Of a stretch of DNA of 64,000 bases, positions 9,801-21,000 are shown piece by piece (position 1 is the stretch's first letter; every line of letters starts with the position of its first letter). Under the pieces are notes generated by a model. That model ran no database searches, had not been told where the DNA came from, and saw only the letters and a program-made list of their open reading frames with translations. Location of the stretch: assembly GCA_036873135.1 (NCBI GenBank), contig JAPTYO010000021.1, positions 186,001 to 250,000 on the forward strand. Direction: 5' to 3'. A program made the position numbers and the translations under genes. The stretch comes from Clarkia xantiana subsp. parviflora (lineage: Eukaryota > Streptophyta > Magnoliopsida > Myrtales > Onagraceae).

Positions 9801-12468
9801 GTTTGGGGACATGCTGGGAGAAAACATGGAAGCTTACGTGGATGACATGCTGGTGAAGTCCCGACAATCCGAGGATCACGTGCACAACCTTACCATGGCG
9901 TTTGAGCGGATGAGGCTTCATCAAGTTCGCTTGAACCCGACGAAATGCGCCTTCGGAGTCCACTCAGGGAAATTTTTGGGCTTCATGGTGAGCCAAAGAG
10001 GAATTGAAGTGAACCCTGAGAAGCTGAGGGCAATCGAGGAGATGCAGTCTCCGATAAACCATCGGGAGGTGCAAGTACTGAATGGCCGACTAGCTGCAAT
10101 GAACCGCTTCTTGTCCAAAGCCAGCGACCGATCCATGCCATTTTTTGAAGTCTTGAGGGCCAACAAAAAATTCGAATGGACCGCCAAATGTGAAGAGGCG
10201 TTCCAAGCACTCAAACAACATCTTCGCACACTCCCGCCGCTGGCGAAACCGGTTCCAGGCGAGCCACTCTTCCTTTATTTGGCTGTTTCTGAATTTGCTA
10301 TTAGCTCTGTGTTAGTAAAGGTTGTCGAGGGTAATCAAGTCCCCGTCTATTATGTAAGCAAGGCATTTGCCAAATCTGAATTGAACTATCCCGCCGTTGA
10401 GAAGTACCTCTTTGCGTTGATAATTACTGCTCGGAAGCTAAGGCCATATTTCCACGCACACGAGATCACTGTGCTAACGAACCAGCCTTTGAAGCATTTT
10501 TTGAACCGACCGGATGCGTCGGGGAGATTGGTGAAATGGGCAGTGGAGCTCAGTGAGTTTCGAATACACTTTGCTCCAAGAACGGCAATCAAGGGCCAGG
10601 CATTGGCGGACTTTATAGCAGAATCTACAGCCCCCGATCTAGAAGAAACGGGCCCTGTAGAGGGGGCAACCATGGAGGTCCCGATAGAAGAACAACCAGA
10701 GAGGGTAGAGCAATCAGAACAGCCAAACAAAGAAAATATCTGGGAAATGTACACGGATGGCTCCGCAAGTTCAGACGGATCAGGAGCGGGCTTCTTGTTG
10801 ATACCACCGGGTGAAGGTGAACCGCTCCGATATGCCTTGGCTTTAACATTCAAAGCCACAAACAACAAAGCGGAGTATGAAGCTCTTATCACGGGCCTAA
10901 AAATCGCTAAAGGCACTGGAATCGATCACTTGAGAGTGAAGTGTGACGCAGCGTTAATCGTGAACCAAGTTCAAGGACGATACGAAGCAAGGAGTCCGAT
11001 AATGAAGAAGTATCTGTGAGAGGTACAAACCCTGAGAGAGAGCTTCAAAAGCTTCGATATCGAGGCTATCCCGAGGGAGAAGAACATAGAGGCAGACGCC
11101 TTGAGCAAATTTGCCCTGGGGGCACCCTTAGAAGAAAATCGGAAGGTGCACTTCCTGGAGAAGGTGATCCTGTCAAACATTGACCCCACGCAGGTGTGCA
11201 CCATTGAAGCAAAATCGGAGGAGGAGCCCACTTGGATGACCCCGATAGTCGCGTACCTGACTACGGGGGCAGTCCCCGAGGATAAGGTAGCAGCAGACAG
11301 GATATGTCGGATCGCGTCCAATTATGTGATGCTGGACAATCAGCTGTACAAGAAGGGCTGGTTCTCGACTCCGTACCTAAAGTGTGTAGCAGAACCCGAT
11401 ACCAACCGAATCTTGAGGGAAATGCATGAAGGGATCGCGGCTTGTCACGAAGGGGCCCGATCCATTTTGAGGAAGGTGTTGAACTTGGGCTACTATTGGC
11501 CCACGATGAACAAAGAAGCAACGGCGTTGGTCCGATCATGCGACGCGTGCCAGAGGTACGCCCCGAGTATCGTGGCTCCGGCTGCTAACTTGACGCCCAT
11601 CAAGAGCGCTTGGCCCTTCGCACAGTGGGGCATCGACTTGGTGGGACCTCTTCCACAAGCACAAGGACAATGTAAGTATTTACTTGTAGCTATCGATTAT
11701 TTTTCGAAATGGATAGAGGCGAAGGCATTGGCCAGAACAACGGGGATCCAGATCGTCAAGATCCTCCAAACCCACATCGTGTCCAGATACGGGATTCCTA
11801 AGGTGGTGATCAGCGACAACGGCCCACCTTTTAACGGCTCTCAGGTGAGGGAGTATCTGGAAGAACTGAACGTCGAGCATCGGACCGCCTCTGTACGCCA
11901 TGCTCAGACTAATGGCCAGGTGGAGTCAGCCAACAAAATCGTGATGGATGGCCTGAAGAAGAGGGTCTATGCTTTGAAGGGAAAATGGCTGAACGAACTG
12001 GAAAATGTACTTTGGGCTGTTAGAACGACACCCAAACGATCAACAGGGGAGACTCCGTTTGGCCTTGTTTATGGCACGGAAGCTGTCGCTCCTGTGGAGG
12101 TAGCTGTGGCATCCCATCGGATGAGATATTACGAACCCCTAACGAACGATGAAGTGAGACGTCTGGACTTGGACCTACTTGAAGAGAAAAGGCGGGAAGC
12201 CGATGAAGTCCAAGCACGGATACGCTTAGCGACGGCCAGGTACTATAATCGGCGAGTGAAGTCCTGACAGTTCTTCGTCGGGGAGCTGGTTTGGCGTCGC
12301 AACGAGTTCACCCTTTTGGATCGAATCAACAAGATGTCACCAAAATGGGAAGGACCTTATAAGGTCGTGGGGATGCCAGCTCCGAACGCATACAAGTTGG
12401 AAGACCTCGATGGCAGACCGTTAAAGCATTCCTTCAGTGGAGAACACTTGAAGAAACACCATGCTTGA
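6865..12468 (+). pseudogene. gag-pol: B1 Gag-Pol polyprotein gene, two in-frame stops
   Basis: One continuous frame of 1,867 codons makes the whole polyprotein. I choose ATG 6865 (MPSTRSMAAG) because the longer frame from 6787 starts inside the LTR. Order by residue: Gag core 211-368; a C-H-H-C knuckle, YCRFHRANGHDTNHC, 465-480; an Arg-Ser repeat about 502-522; protease ILIDGGSSSD about 618; RT from about 865 with YVDD about 990; RNase H 1132-1253; archaeal-type RNase H 1292-1410 (MYTDGS, NNKAEYEAL, KCDA). Integrase follows, with its HHCC region about 1520-1565 and catalytic D, D and E spaced 35 residues. Two TGA stops, 11017-11019 and 12265-12267, replace CGA in the sister copies. No other break is seen, so B1 was active recently. 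Confidence 0.93.
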
Positions 12469-12470
12469 AG

Positions 12471-13115
12471 AAAGTCGCCTTAAGTGGTCCCCGAGAAAGT
12501 CGCCTTAAGTGGTGCCCGATAAAGTCGCCTTAAGTGGTGCCCGATGTAAAATCGCCTTAAGTGGTGTATGCTGTTTATCGTTTAATTCGATGTAAGCTTA
12601 TCTTATGCCAATTAATAAAGAGGTCGCTTCCAAATAAGATTTGTCCTTAGATTTATGCTAAGTGTAAAAGTCGCCTTCAGTGGTGCACGATAAAAGTCGC
12701 CTTCAGTGGTGCACGATGAAAGTCGCCTTCAGTGGTGCACGATGAAAGTCGCCTTCAGTGGTGCACGATGAAAGTCGCCTTCAGTGGTGCACGATGAAAG
12801 TCGCCTTCAGTGGTGCACGATGAAAGCCGCCTTAAGTGGTGCACAATACTTAGATTTATTCTAAGTATTCAAAAGTCGTCTTAAGGGATGCGTGGGATTA
12901 AGTCGCCTTAAGTGGTGCGCGATCTTTAGGTTTATCCTAAGTAACGAATAAAGTCGTCTTAAGTGATGCACCCGCTACTAAGTCGCCTTAAGTGGTGCAA
13001 GTTATTAATCGTCGGGAAGGACGTATGAGAAATTCGTAAGTATCGAAGTTTCGACTGCTAAAGAACTAAGTCGTCTTAAGTGATGCACTCGGTGCTAAGT
13101 CGCCTTAAGTGGTAC
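12471..13115. repeat. B1 tandem hairpin array between convergent genes
   Basis: About twenty units of 24-27 bp, typically AAAGTCGCCTTCAGTGGTGCACGATG. Each unit can form a four-pair stem, CGCC/GGTG, around a six-base loop. A second unit type has CGTC/GATG, so two paired positions change together. Short non-repeat pieces (a 'TTAGATTTATNCTAAGT' stretch, itself a palindrome) separate blocks. The array lies between the gag-pol stop and the 3' end of the antisense gene. Confidence 0.88.
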
Positions 13116-13250
13116 GAGTTGTTAAATAGTCGGGAAAGACGAAAGACAACAAGACATCGGAATTAAAGGAGTCTAATATTGATAAAGGGCTCGAAGGCCC
13201 GACGACGACACAAAAGAAGAAAATACAAGGACTCTGAAAGATAAAAGCAT

Positions 13251-15927
13251 TCAAGCTTGGTCCTTGTTAGCAGCAGAGGGGTCCACAGGATTGGCTTCGG
13301 GAGGATTGGCCGTCGGGGCGTCCGCACTTGGAAGCTCAGAGGCGTCTTCAACAATTACGGGGGTACTCCCCCCATCACTCTCCTCGGAAAGAGCAAAGTA
13401 CTTCTTCGCAAAGGGAGCGAGGGAAGGAGACTTGTCGAAGTTAATGGCGTCCCCGTACTCCAGGTGGAGCTCCTCAACGGCGTTGAAGAGAGTGTTCTCC
13501 CCCTCTGCGCCAAAGAACTTCATGGCGTCAGCTTGGAAGCCCTCCGACCTTCGATAGTCCTCCCGACCCTTGGCCTCCGCTTCGGCCAGCCGTGCCGGGA
13601 ACCCCGCGATCAGCTCCTCCAGAGCCTTCTTCTCGAGGACCAGCTGGTCCTCGGCGGCCTTCTTCTCCTGGGTCAGCCGATCCACGACTGCCCCCCGCTC
13701 TTGCCGCTCTTGCCTCAAGAGCCCCTCGAAGTCCGCGATCTGTTGCTGAAGGCCCCGAATCTTCTCATTGAGGGCAGCCAGCTCTTTGGCCAGCTTCCCC
13801 CGCGAAGACTGGGAGGCCTTGAGATCCGCTTGAAGCTGCTCGCGGACTCCTCGGTCCCGCTCCCGGGCCTCATCATAGGCAATGACATACCCGATGAGGC
13901 GGTTGTAATCCCCGAGCTCCTGCAATCAAAAGGAAAAGTGTTAGAAGGACAAAAGACCCAATTTATCGATCAACAAGGAAAAAGCGAAGTCGCACCTCGA
14001 TGCGGCGCACAGCCATATCCCTGACGTCCCGCTGCATATGCGTCCGATTGAGGTGGATCGGATGTCGCATAGAGGGCAGGATGGAACCCGCCAGCAGATG
14101 CAGGGCCAGTTCTTGGTCCTGTTCCCCTTGTGTGAGCGGGACTCCCTGGAGCGTCTGGATCGGAGCCCAGGGGGCATCGGCCTGTGAAGAGTTGAAGGGC
14201 CTGTAGAAGTCCTCATCAAGAGCCAGGGGATAGATGGGACGGGGAAGAGAAGGGCACATCTCCGTCTCGGCCCGGACGGGGGAGGGAGACAAGTCATGGA
14301 TAGGAGAGAGCTCCCGCTGCTGCGGAGAAGACGAAGGAGGCGGCCCCTGAGGGGTTGGTTTCAAGGGGGATTGCCCCGCCTTCCGACGCTGTTGAGGGGG
14401 GTCAACCCCGCCGGTCTCCTCGGAGGAGTCCAGAGTCTCCACCTGGCGAAACTGTTCACCAGATGGTTCCTTCTCTCCAGCCGAGGGAGGCACCCCCGCT
14501 GAAGGCGGTGCATCTGTGGAAGCTGCAGCACCCGAGGAAGCTCCCGAGCGACCTGCACCTGGAGGATGAAGAGCTTCAGATAGGTAGTCAGGAAGTTCAT
14601 CGGGATTCTTACACCAAATGATACGTCGGGAGACGTATTGATCCTTCCCGCGGTAATGATAGTAGCCTGCCTTCAAGACTCGGGGAGTTTCACCTCGAAG
14701 GATCCTTTTGACATCAGCAATTCGGCCCTTCTTGGTCGAGGAAATCAAGTCCGACGGAACCATCCGATTTAATAGCAAGTCGGAGTTGTTTACCTTCTTC
14801 AGCATTCTAGACCTCGAAGAGTTGGTCCAGATCCATCCGTGGCCGCTTGGGCTGCTCCGTTGAAGGAGACCCCGACCCGGCAGCAGCAGCCTTCTTGGCA
14901 GACTTCCTCTTCCGCGAGGGGCGGACAGCATCGGTCTCCCCCTGCTTAAGGAATAAATCGGTCAGCACAGACACCTTCTTGGCTGCAAACAATAAACGAA
15001 GAAAAAGTTAGAAATTTTACCCAAGGGACCACGCTAGAAGGGCCGTCGAAGAGCTGCCCCCCAGAGACAATACTGAGGAGTCGGACCCCGGTGTGCACCA
15101 GGTCCCGCTCCACCAGAGAGTTAGCATTGAGAAGAGTGTAAGACTCCCCCCAACGATAAAGCTGGATCATTTGAAGAGTCTCGAAGTCCTCATCAGCATA
15201 GGAGTGGAAAGCAGGCGGAGGGTCTGCTGCCACCTCCCACCGAGGCCAAGGAATAGAAGAATGTTGGATGAAGAAGTAGCTCCTCTTCCAGCTACTGTTG
15301 TCAGACCCCGTATCAATCAAGAGTCCCCGACCCTTGACCACCTTCCAGGTGTCACTGGTCCAACCGTTCCGGGCAAGCTGCTGCTTACTCCATTTGGGCA
15401 TCCGAGGGTAGAAGGCGCAAACCCCCGCCTCGTTGCATTTCAGCCCGTAGAAAGTCCGGAAAAGCTGGAGGCTGTAGACCCACTTCTGTCGGAGACAGAG
15501 GACTTGAAAGGCATTCCAGAGGCGGATGGCATGAGGAGAGAAGGTAGTAGGGTGTGTTTGGTAGTGTTGGCACAGCTCGACCAGGTTACCGCAGAAGGGG
15601 AACCTGATCCCCGCTGATATTTGTCCCGTTGAGACAAATACCTCCCCTTTCTGGGGACGAGTAACCTCAGGGTCACTCGAGGGACGATGCCGAGGATAAG
15701 GGAAACGAGGTTCCCAGGTGATGGTGATGCAACCCTCTCGGAGAGCTGCATCATAAGCAGTGGTGGAAATTTCATTTGGAGCATAGTCAAATTTAAAGGG
15801 TTTTCTCCCCTCGGAGTTGGAACCGCTGTCTGAAAAGCAACCAGGGCAAGAAAATACAGTGGGATTCTGGAAAAAATTAAAAAGAAGGGGACAAACAAAC
15901 AACGAAGAGTGTTTCCTTACCAGACAT
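13251..15927 (-). pseudogene. B1 antisense gene with introns (broken)
   Basis: It starts with a tiny coding exon, ATGTCTG (15927-15921). Intron 1 is 15920-15830 (GTAAGG...TTTCAG). Exon 2 encodes the N-terminal domain (NEISTTAYDAALREG, GIRFPFCGNLVELC, YPRMPKWSKQQLA, YFFIQHSS), resembling PF04195. Exon 3, from about 14981, encodes a basic segment (SRKRKSAKK), a GYYHYRGKDQYVSRR block and a Pro/Ser-rich part. The last intron is 13995-13920 (GTGCGA...TTGCAG). The final exon (13919-13251) encodes a coiled coil and an acidic tail. The exon 2-3 junction is unresolved: the obvious GT-AG pair leaves only about 38 bases. Exon 3 has a TAG for CAG near 14811 and an 8-bp deletion relative to B2. Function unknown. 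Confidence 0.8.
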
Positions 15928-16474
15928 GGTGGAGTAGAGGTTGAAGGAGATGAACGAGATGTCGCCGGAAAGATGATCGGAGAAGACTCCAAGGATCTTC
16001 GAAAGCACAGAGCTTGGAATTGCAGAGGAATCGCAGAGAGCTTTTGAGAATTCGAAGACGGTAAAAGTTAAATTGTGACTGTGGCTAGGGTTTTATAGTC
16101 GAAGAAAACAGTTGAAAGGACACTTCGATCCGAGTCGTCGAAGTCGAAAGGTCTTAATCTGGACCGTCGAGATGAAACGTGCAGAAGGACAACGGGCGTA
16201 ATGATGAAACGGCCTGAAAAGCACTTTTAAGAAAAGGACAGGCGCGAAAAATTAGGCACATGGGTCGAAAACGTCACTCCATTATCTGCTGCATTTAATG
16301 CACTAGAGAACCGAAGAGACCTTTGGGATATAGCGGTTATCTACAAAACCCTGAGGAAATGTGGAAGAGAAGATTAAGTAACTGAACCAAGGAACAGATC
16401 CCCGACTCTAGCCTTGGAAAATCGAGAGTTGGAAGACACGACGAACTAAAAGTCCCTCATGTCTTGGGGGCAAA
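15928..16474 (-). promoter_or_regulatory. B1: promoter of the antisense gene, and polypurine tract
   Basis: No coding region. On the minus strand CTATAAAACCCTAGCC (TATAAAA at 16097-16091 overlapping AAACCCTA) lies about 165 bases upstream of the antisense ATG. The same sequence occurs in B2 (36796-36789) and D (56110-56116); C keeps the TATA (52604-52598). Next to the LTR, on the plus strand, GTCTTGGGGGCAAA (16461-16474) is the polypurine tract for the sense element. Confidence 0.75.
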
Positions 16475-17167
16475 TGATGGGTCCGACTATAGCCGTCAGG
16501 CACTTTAACGGCGAGGAAACGGCAAACAGGCCCACCAGGCCCAGAGTAAGGGTCAAGATGACCTAGGAGACGGGTCCCATGAAGGGAGTCCCGACGAAGC
16601 AGGGTCCCGACAGAGTCGGTCCCGACAGTGGAGCTAGGAGCTCCCGATGAGAAGCCTTTAAGGCCCCGATGATGAATCCCTGAGAATGATTGGCCCTGTC
16701 ACGATGACGAGGGGCCCCGAGCGGTGACACAACGAGATAACTCTGGAGTCCCCGACGGGAGTCGGGACTCGTTACCAGAGGATAAAGCCAAGATATGCGG
16801 GGCGTGGCCGAGATATACGGAACGTGGTTAAGATTCACGGATCGTGACCGAGATACGCGGGGCATGGCTAAGATACGCGAGATCGTGTACGAGATAAGCG
16901 GGATACGGGCTAACCACCCCTAACGGTTCGCCAGGTACCTGAGGCACCTTTTTGCCTATAAAAGGGCAGAAGGTCACCTCAGATCATTTACATTAAGTTC
17001 GATATACTTTGGAGATTGTTGCTTGCCAGTCATACGAGAGACTCATTTAAGCATCGGAGAGGGATTCTGGGTCACCGCCCGGTCTATCCCCTCTTGCAGG
17101 ATTACGTGGAGCAAAGGAGCTAGGATTGCCGTCAAGATCCGTACCGGAGTTCCACCGTGATCCAACA
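16475..17167 (+). repeat. B1 3' LTR
   Basis: Starts TGATGGGTCCGAC directly after the polypurine tract and ends ATCCAACA before TSD TATCC (17168-17172). 693 bp, about 99% identical to the 5' LTR by eye. Confidence 0.95.
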
Positions 17168-17225
17168 TATCCTTACTTTAAAAAGTAAAGTTTTTCAAAA
17201 TGTGTTGTTGTAGTCCAAAAGTATT

Positions 17226-17810
17226 TGCGAGATAGGCTTACGGAGGTCACATGATGTGTTCGCGAGATAGGCTCCCGGAAGGCGCTGAATATGTTCGCGA
17301 GATAGGCTCTCAGAAGGCACATAATTGGTTCGCTAGATGGGCTCTCGGAAGGCGCAGAATTAGTTCACAAGATAGGCTCTCGAAGGACACATAATTAGTT
17401 CGTGAGATAGGCTCTCGGAAGGCACATAATTAGTTCACGAGATAGGCTCTCGGAAGGCACAGAATTAGTTCGTGAGATGGGCTCTCAGAGGGCGTAGAGT
17501 TTTTCACGAGATAGGCTCTCGGAGGGCGCAAAATTAGTTCGTGAGATATGCTCTCAGAAGGCACAGAATTTTTCACGAGATGGGCTCTCGGAGGGTGCAG
17601 AGTTTTTCACGAGATAGGCTCTCGGAAGGCACATAATTTTTCGCGAGATGGGCTCTCGGAGGGCGCAGAGTTTTCACGAGATAGGCTCTCGGAAGGCACA
17701 AATTTTTTCACGAGATGGGCTCTCGGAAGGCACAGTATTTTTCACGAGATGGGCTCTCGGAAGGCGCATAATTTTTCACGAGATAGGCTCTCGGAGGGCA
17801 CAGAAAGTGC
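17226..17810. repeat. A1 tandem hairpin array
   Basis: About seventeen units of 28-35 bp, each with CGAGATAGGCTCTCG: a five-pair stem CGAGA/TCTCG with a five-base loop. In A1's sense direction the loop reads GCCTA. Units end in GGAAGGCACATAATTAG-like sequence. The A2 array (41838-42715) has stems of the same 5-5-5 geometry with different paired bases. It lies between A1's sense ORF and the B1 insertion, beyond which A1's antisense gene continues. ORFs across it are only repeat translations. Confidence 0.85.
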
Positions 17811-18099
17811 CATGCACTTGTCATATCTAAGTAAGGAATTCGTGGAGATATTGTTACCTTATGCTTAGTAAATATCTTGATAAACTTCTACTTAATTGAA
17901 AGCATTCATGCCTTATATACAGGAGGGGTGTCGTGGGTTGTCCAGGACATCCTTTAAGGGAACAAAATATAGTTGAAGAGTTGGAGAAACTTCGTGAGTT
18001 TTCCGCCCCCAAAGTTGTTTTTTTAGAAAACTAAACATGCATTATTTAAAATATAGAACCAAGGATATGGTGTTCTGCTGGTGTGATTTCCTTAGTTGG
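17811..18099. other. A1 spacer after the sense ORF
   Basis: AT-rich sequence between the repeat array and the end of the gag' reading frame. It corresponds to 41579-41837 in A2: both contain a form of GAACTTCGTGAGTT / AACTCACGAAGTT. No gene is seen. Confidence 0.6.
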
Positions 18100-21000
18100 T
18101 GGTGGACGGAACTGGTGCTATGTATTCTTTTAATCCTCCCTTGTAGATCAACTCTTCAATCTCTATTTTCAACACCATGCAATCGTTTGTCTTATTCCCC
18201 CACGTTCCATGGTATTCACACCATCCTCTTATGTATTTTCACAGGAAGGCCTTACCTTCCTCCTGTATTCTGGCAACTCCTTGCTCAGGTGTTTCTTGAA
18301 AAGTTCTTCGACTTGCACCTTAAGAGGTGTAAAGTTGAAATTTACACCCCCTCCATGTATGTGGGTCTCTTCTTCTTTGAACTCTTCATTCCGCTGTCTC
18401 GTTTCTTCCTCGAATGCCTTGTCCAACTTCTCTTTAGCATCGTGCTTGTCATCACTACCTCATAATGACCTCCAAAAACCTCGAATGAGGTTGGATGCAT
18501 GTTTCTAAGGAAATCTCTTACAGCCTCCCCTTTTGTTACCTCCATGCTGGCCCTATACTCCACGAATCTTTGGAAGTAACTTGTGAGGGATTCTTCTAGC
18601 ATTTGCTTCACGTCCTCTATGTATCTGAAGCCTCTTTCAATTGATCTTTTCACTCTCCTTCCATTTTCATTATTTGGCTGTCAGGGTATGCTTGTTACCC
18701 TTACAACCTTTCCACTTCCTGTTTTCTTGTCCAATCTTCTCAGTATCTGCTTGATAAGGCGGAGTCTGACTCCTACCCTTTTCTTTCCTTGCCTTAGCTG
18801 TTTTTTCTTCTCTTCTTGAGAGCTCTTTCTCTTTCTGCCCCTTGTTGTCATCATTGCTACCGTGTCTGATTGTTGTGACCTACGTCTCATGGAATTGACG
18901 TAACACTGCCTTGCGGTGCGCTGATCACCCAGGACTTCTCCTATTCCATTTTCAGTGATGTACTTCAGTTTCTGGTGGACTGTTGAGGGTACAATCTCAT
19001 ATGGGTTTATTGTGGTTCTCCCTAGGATCCTGTTATAAGCTCCCAGGTTTTCCACTACCAAGAAGTTCACGTTGATCTTCAGCTGTGTCCACCCTTGTCC
19101 CAGTGTTACTGGTAGAGTTATCATGCCTAGAGGGTAGCTTGTCGCCCCTGAGAATCCGACTAGAGGGAGGTTTACCGGTTTGATATCTGCCTTGGTTTTC
19201 CCTATCTCTTTAAGCACTCGCAATTGCAGTACATCTGCCGAACTTCCTCCGTCAACGAGTATTCTTTTCACATCGAAGTTATCAATGTCCATTGTTATCA
19301 CTAAGGCATCGTCATATGGGAAGACGATATGACTCTTGTCCTTCTCAGAGAATTCTATTACCATCTCTTTTTCCTCTCTTGGCCTCTTTCTCCACTTTGT
19401 TGTTGCATCTATTCTAGAGGCATACACCTCCCTTGCATTTGCTGCTGATCCGCCAGCCCGATTCCACCATGAATCATGTTGATTGTCCCCCTTTTTGTGG
19501 GTAAGGGATGGTAATCAGCTTTCTCTTTTCCTTTGTCCTTTTGCATTGGCTTTGTGGGTGCACTGCTGCCCCCGTGGTCCACGAATTGCTTCAATTCTCC
19601 CCTTTGCAGTGCATTGTTTATGCTCAACTTTAGACTGAAGCATTTGTTTGTGTCGTGGCCATGTGCTTCATGGTTATCGCACCATTTTTCCTTTTCAGTC
19701 CCAGCCATTGGGGCTCTCCACCTTGCTGGGGGTTTCCATATCTTCAAGTTCCTAATTTCTCTTAATACAACTGTCGGGGTTGTATTCAATGGTATGAACT
19801 TGATGACGTTGATTTCCCTTGGTCTCAACTGCTCACATGTATGATTTCTTGGTTGGGGCGGACGCCAGTCCTGTTGCCTAATAGGCTGGGGGACCTGAGG
19901 TGGTTTTCCTCTGCTTGGCTTTGCATTCTCTTCCTTGGTGGCCTGAATCTTTGCTCTCTTGCTCATTATGAGCCTTTCCAGGTCAATATGGGTTTTTACC
20001 CTTGCCGCGAGCTCCTCCAATGTGCCGGCGGGTTTTTTAGCCATCTTTTCTGCCAAGGTTGAACCAAAGCGTCCGAGGTTTCTTATGAAAGCCCTTATGA
20101 TCTCTCCCTTAGTTATGTCCCCTTGTATATTCGCTAGGTTCTGGTTGAACCTAGTGTAATAGTTTGCTAGCGTCTCTTCATGCTCCAGCTTCACATCATC
20201 AAGTGAACTGGTTCCCTTGAGTAGCTTCCTTTCTCCTAGCTACCTTTGGAGGAACTTAACTTTCAATTGTGCCCATGAGTGGATGATTTCAGTTGGTAGG
20301 CTGAAGAACCAGTGAGATGCTACCCCTGATAACGAGTTTGAGAACAACAACGCCTTGTAGTGGTTATCCGTAGTCCTACCCAAGAGGGAGGCCTCATGCT
20401 GTTGGATGTGCTCCAAGGGGTCAGTCCTGCCATTATACTTTTCTATCTTTATCAAGTGCAACGCATCAGGCACTTTGTTGTTCTCCAGCTCCCTATTGAA
20501 GGGGTGATTCGTGCTATCACTCAACCAATGCAATCCATTCGTTTTGGATTCATTCATCTTCTTTGCAATCATTGCCTCTATGTCCTACTGAGTTAGCATC
20601 ACTGGTGATGGGCTATAGTTCCTTATCATAGCTTATCCCCGGGCTCGCCAGGACTCCATGTCCGTGATGATAAGGATTGTACGTGTGATGTGGGTATCCC
20701 TGTGGGGGTGGATGCTGGAACTCTTTCCTCCTTGGGTGTTGTGGTTGTGCATTGTCCCTCAATGGGGTGTATGTCCATGTATCTTGGGGTTCTTGAGGTT
20801 GCATTGGAGGGACGAAATTCTGTCTATCTCTCGGAGGTGGTACTTGATCGTTTCTTCCTTGACTTTCATGCTGCCCAGTTGAAAGGTGCGTGTGTTGTTC
20901 TTCTTCTGGGATCTGTTCTTCCTGTTGATACTGCTCTCCTTGTGGGTGCTCATTCGCCTGCGGGTGTTGCTCCTCTTTGGCATACTGTCTTTCCTGCCTG

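Larger units (their letters stand above)
6136..17167 (+). mobile_element. B1: full-length Tat-type LTR retrotransposon
   Basis: An 11-kb element with 693-bp LTRs at both ends and TSD TATCC (6131-6135 and 17168-17172). Order: LTR, PBS, gag-pol ORF (6865-12468), hairpin array (12471-13115), antisense gene (minus, 15927-13251), its promoter, polypurine tract, LTR. The LTRs differ at about seven positions plus two 1-base gaps by eye (about 1%), so this is a recent insertion into A1. The first base pair of the 5' LTR is TA where the 3' LTR has TG. The sense ORF has only two stops. Confidence 0.95.

Noticed and set aside
9238..9963. Long minus-strand ORFs opposite RT, repeated in B2, C and D
   Set aside because: Shadows of the strongly conserved pol frame; residue pattern is the complement of RT codons with no domain of their own, and the real antisense gene lies elsewhere.
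12471..13115. Tandem repeats as a possible CRISPR array
   Set aside because: Units are contiguous and diverge gradually with no unique spacers, the genome is eukaryotic and no cas genes are present.
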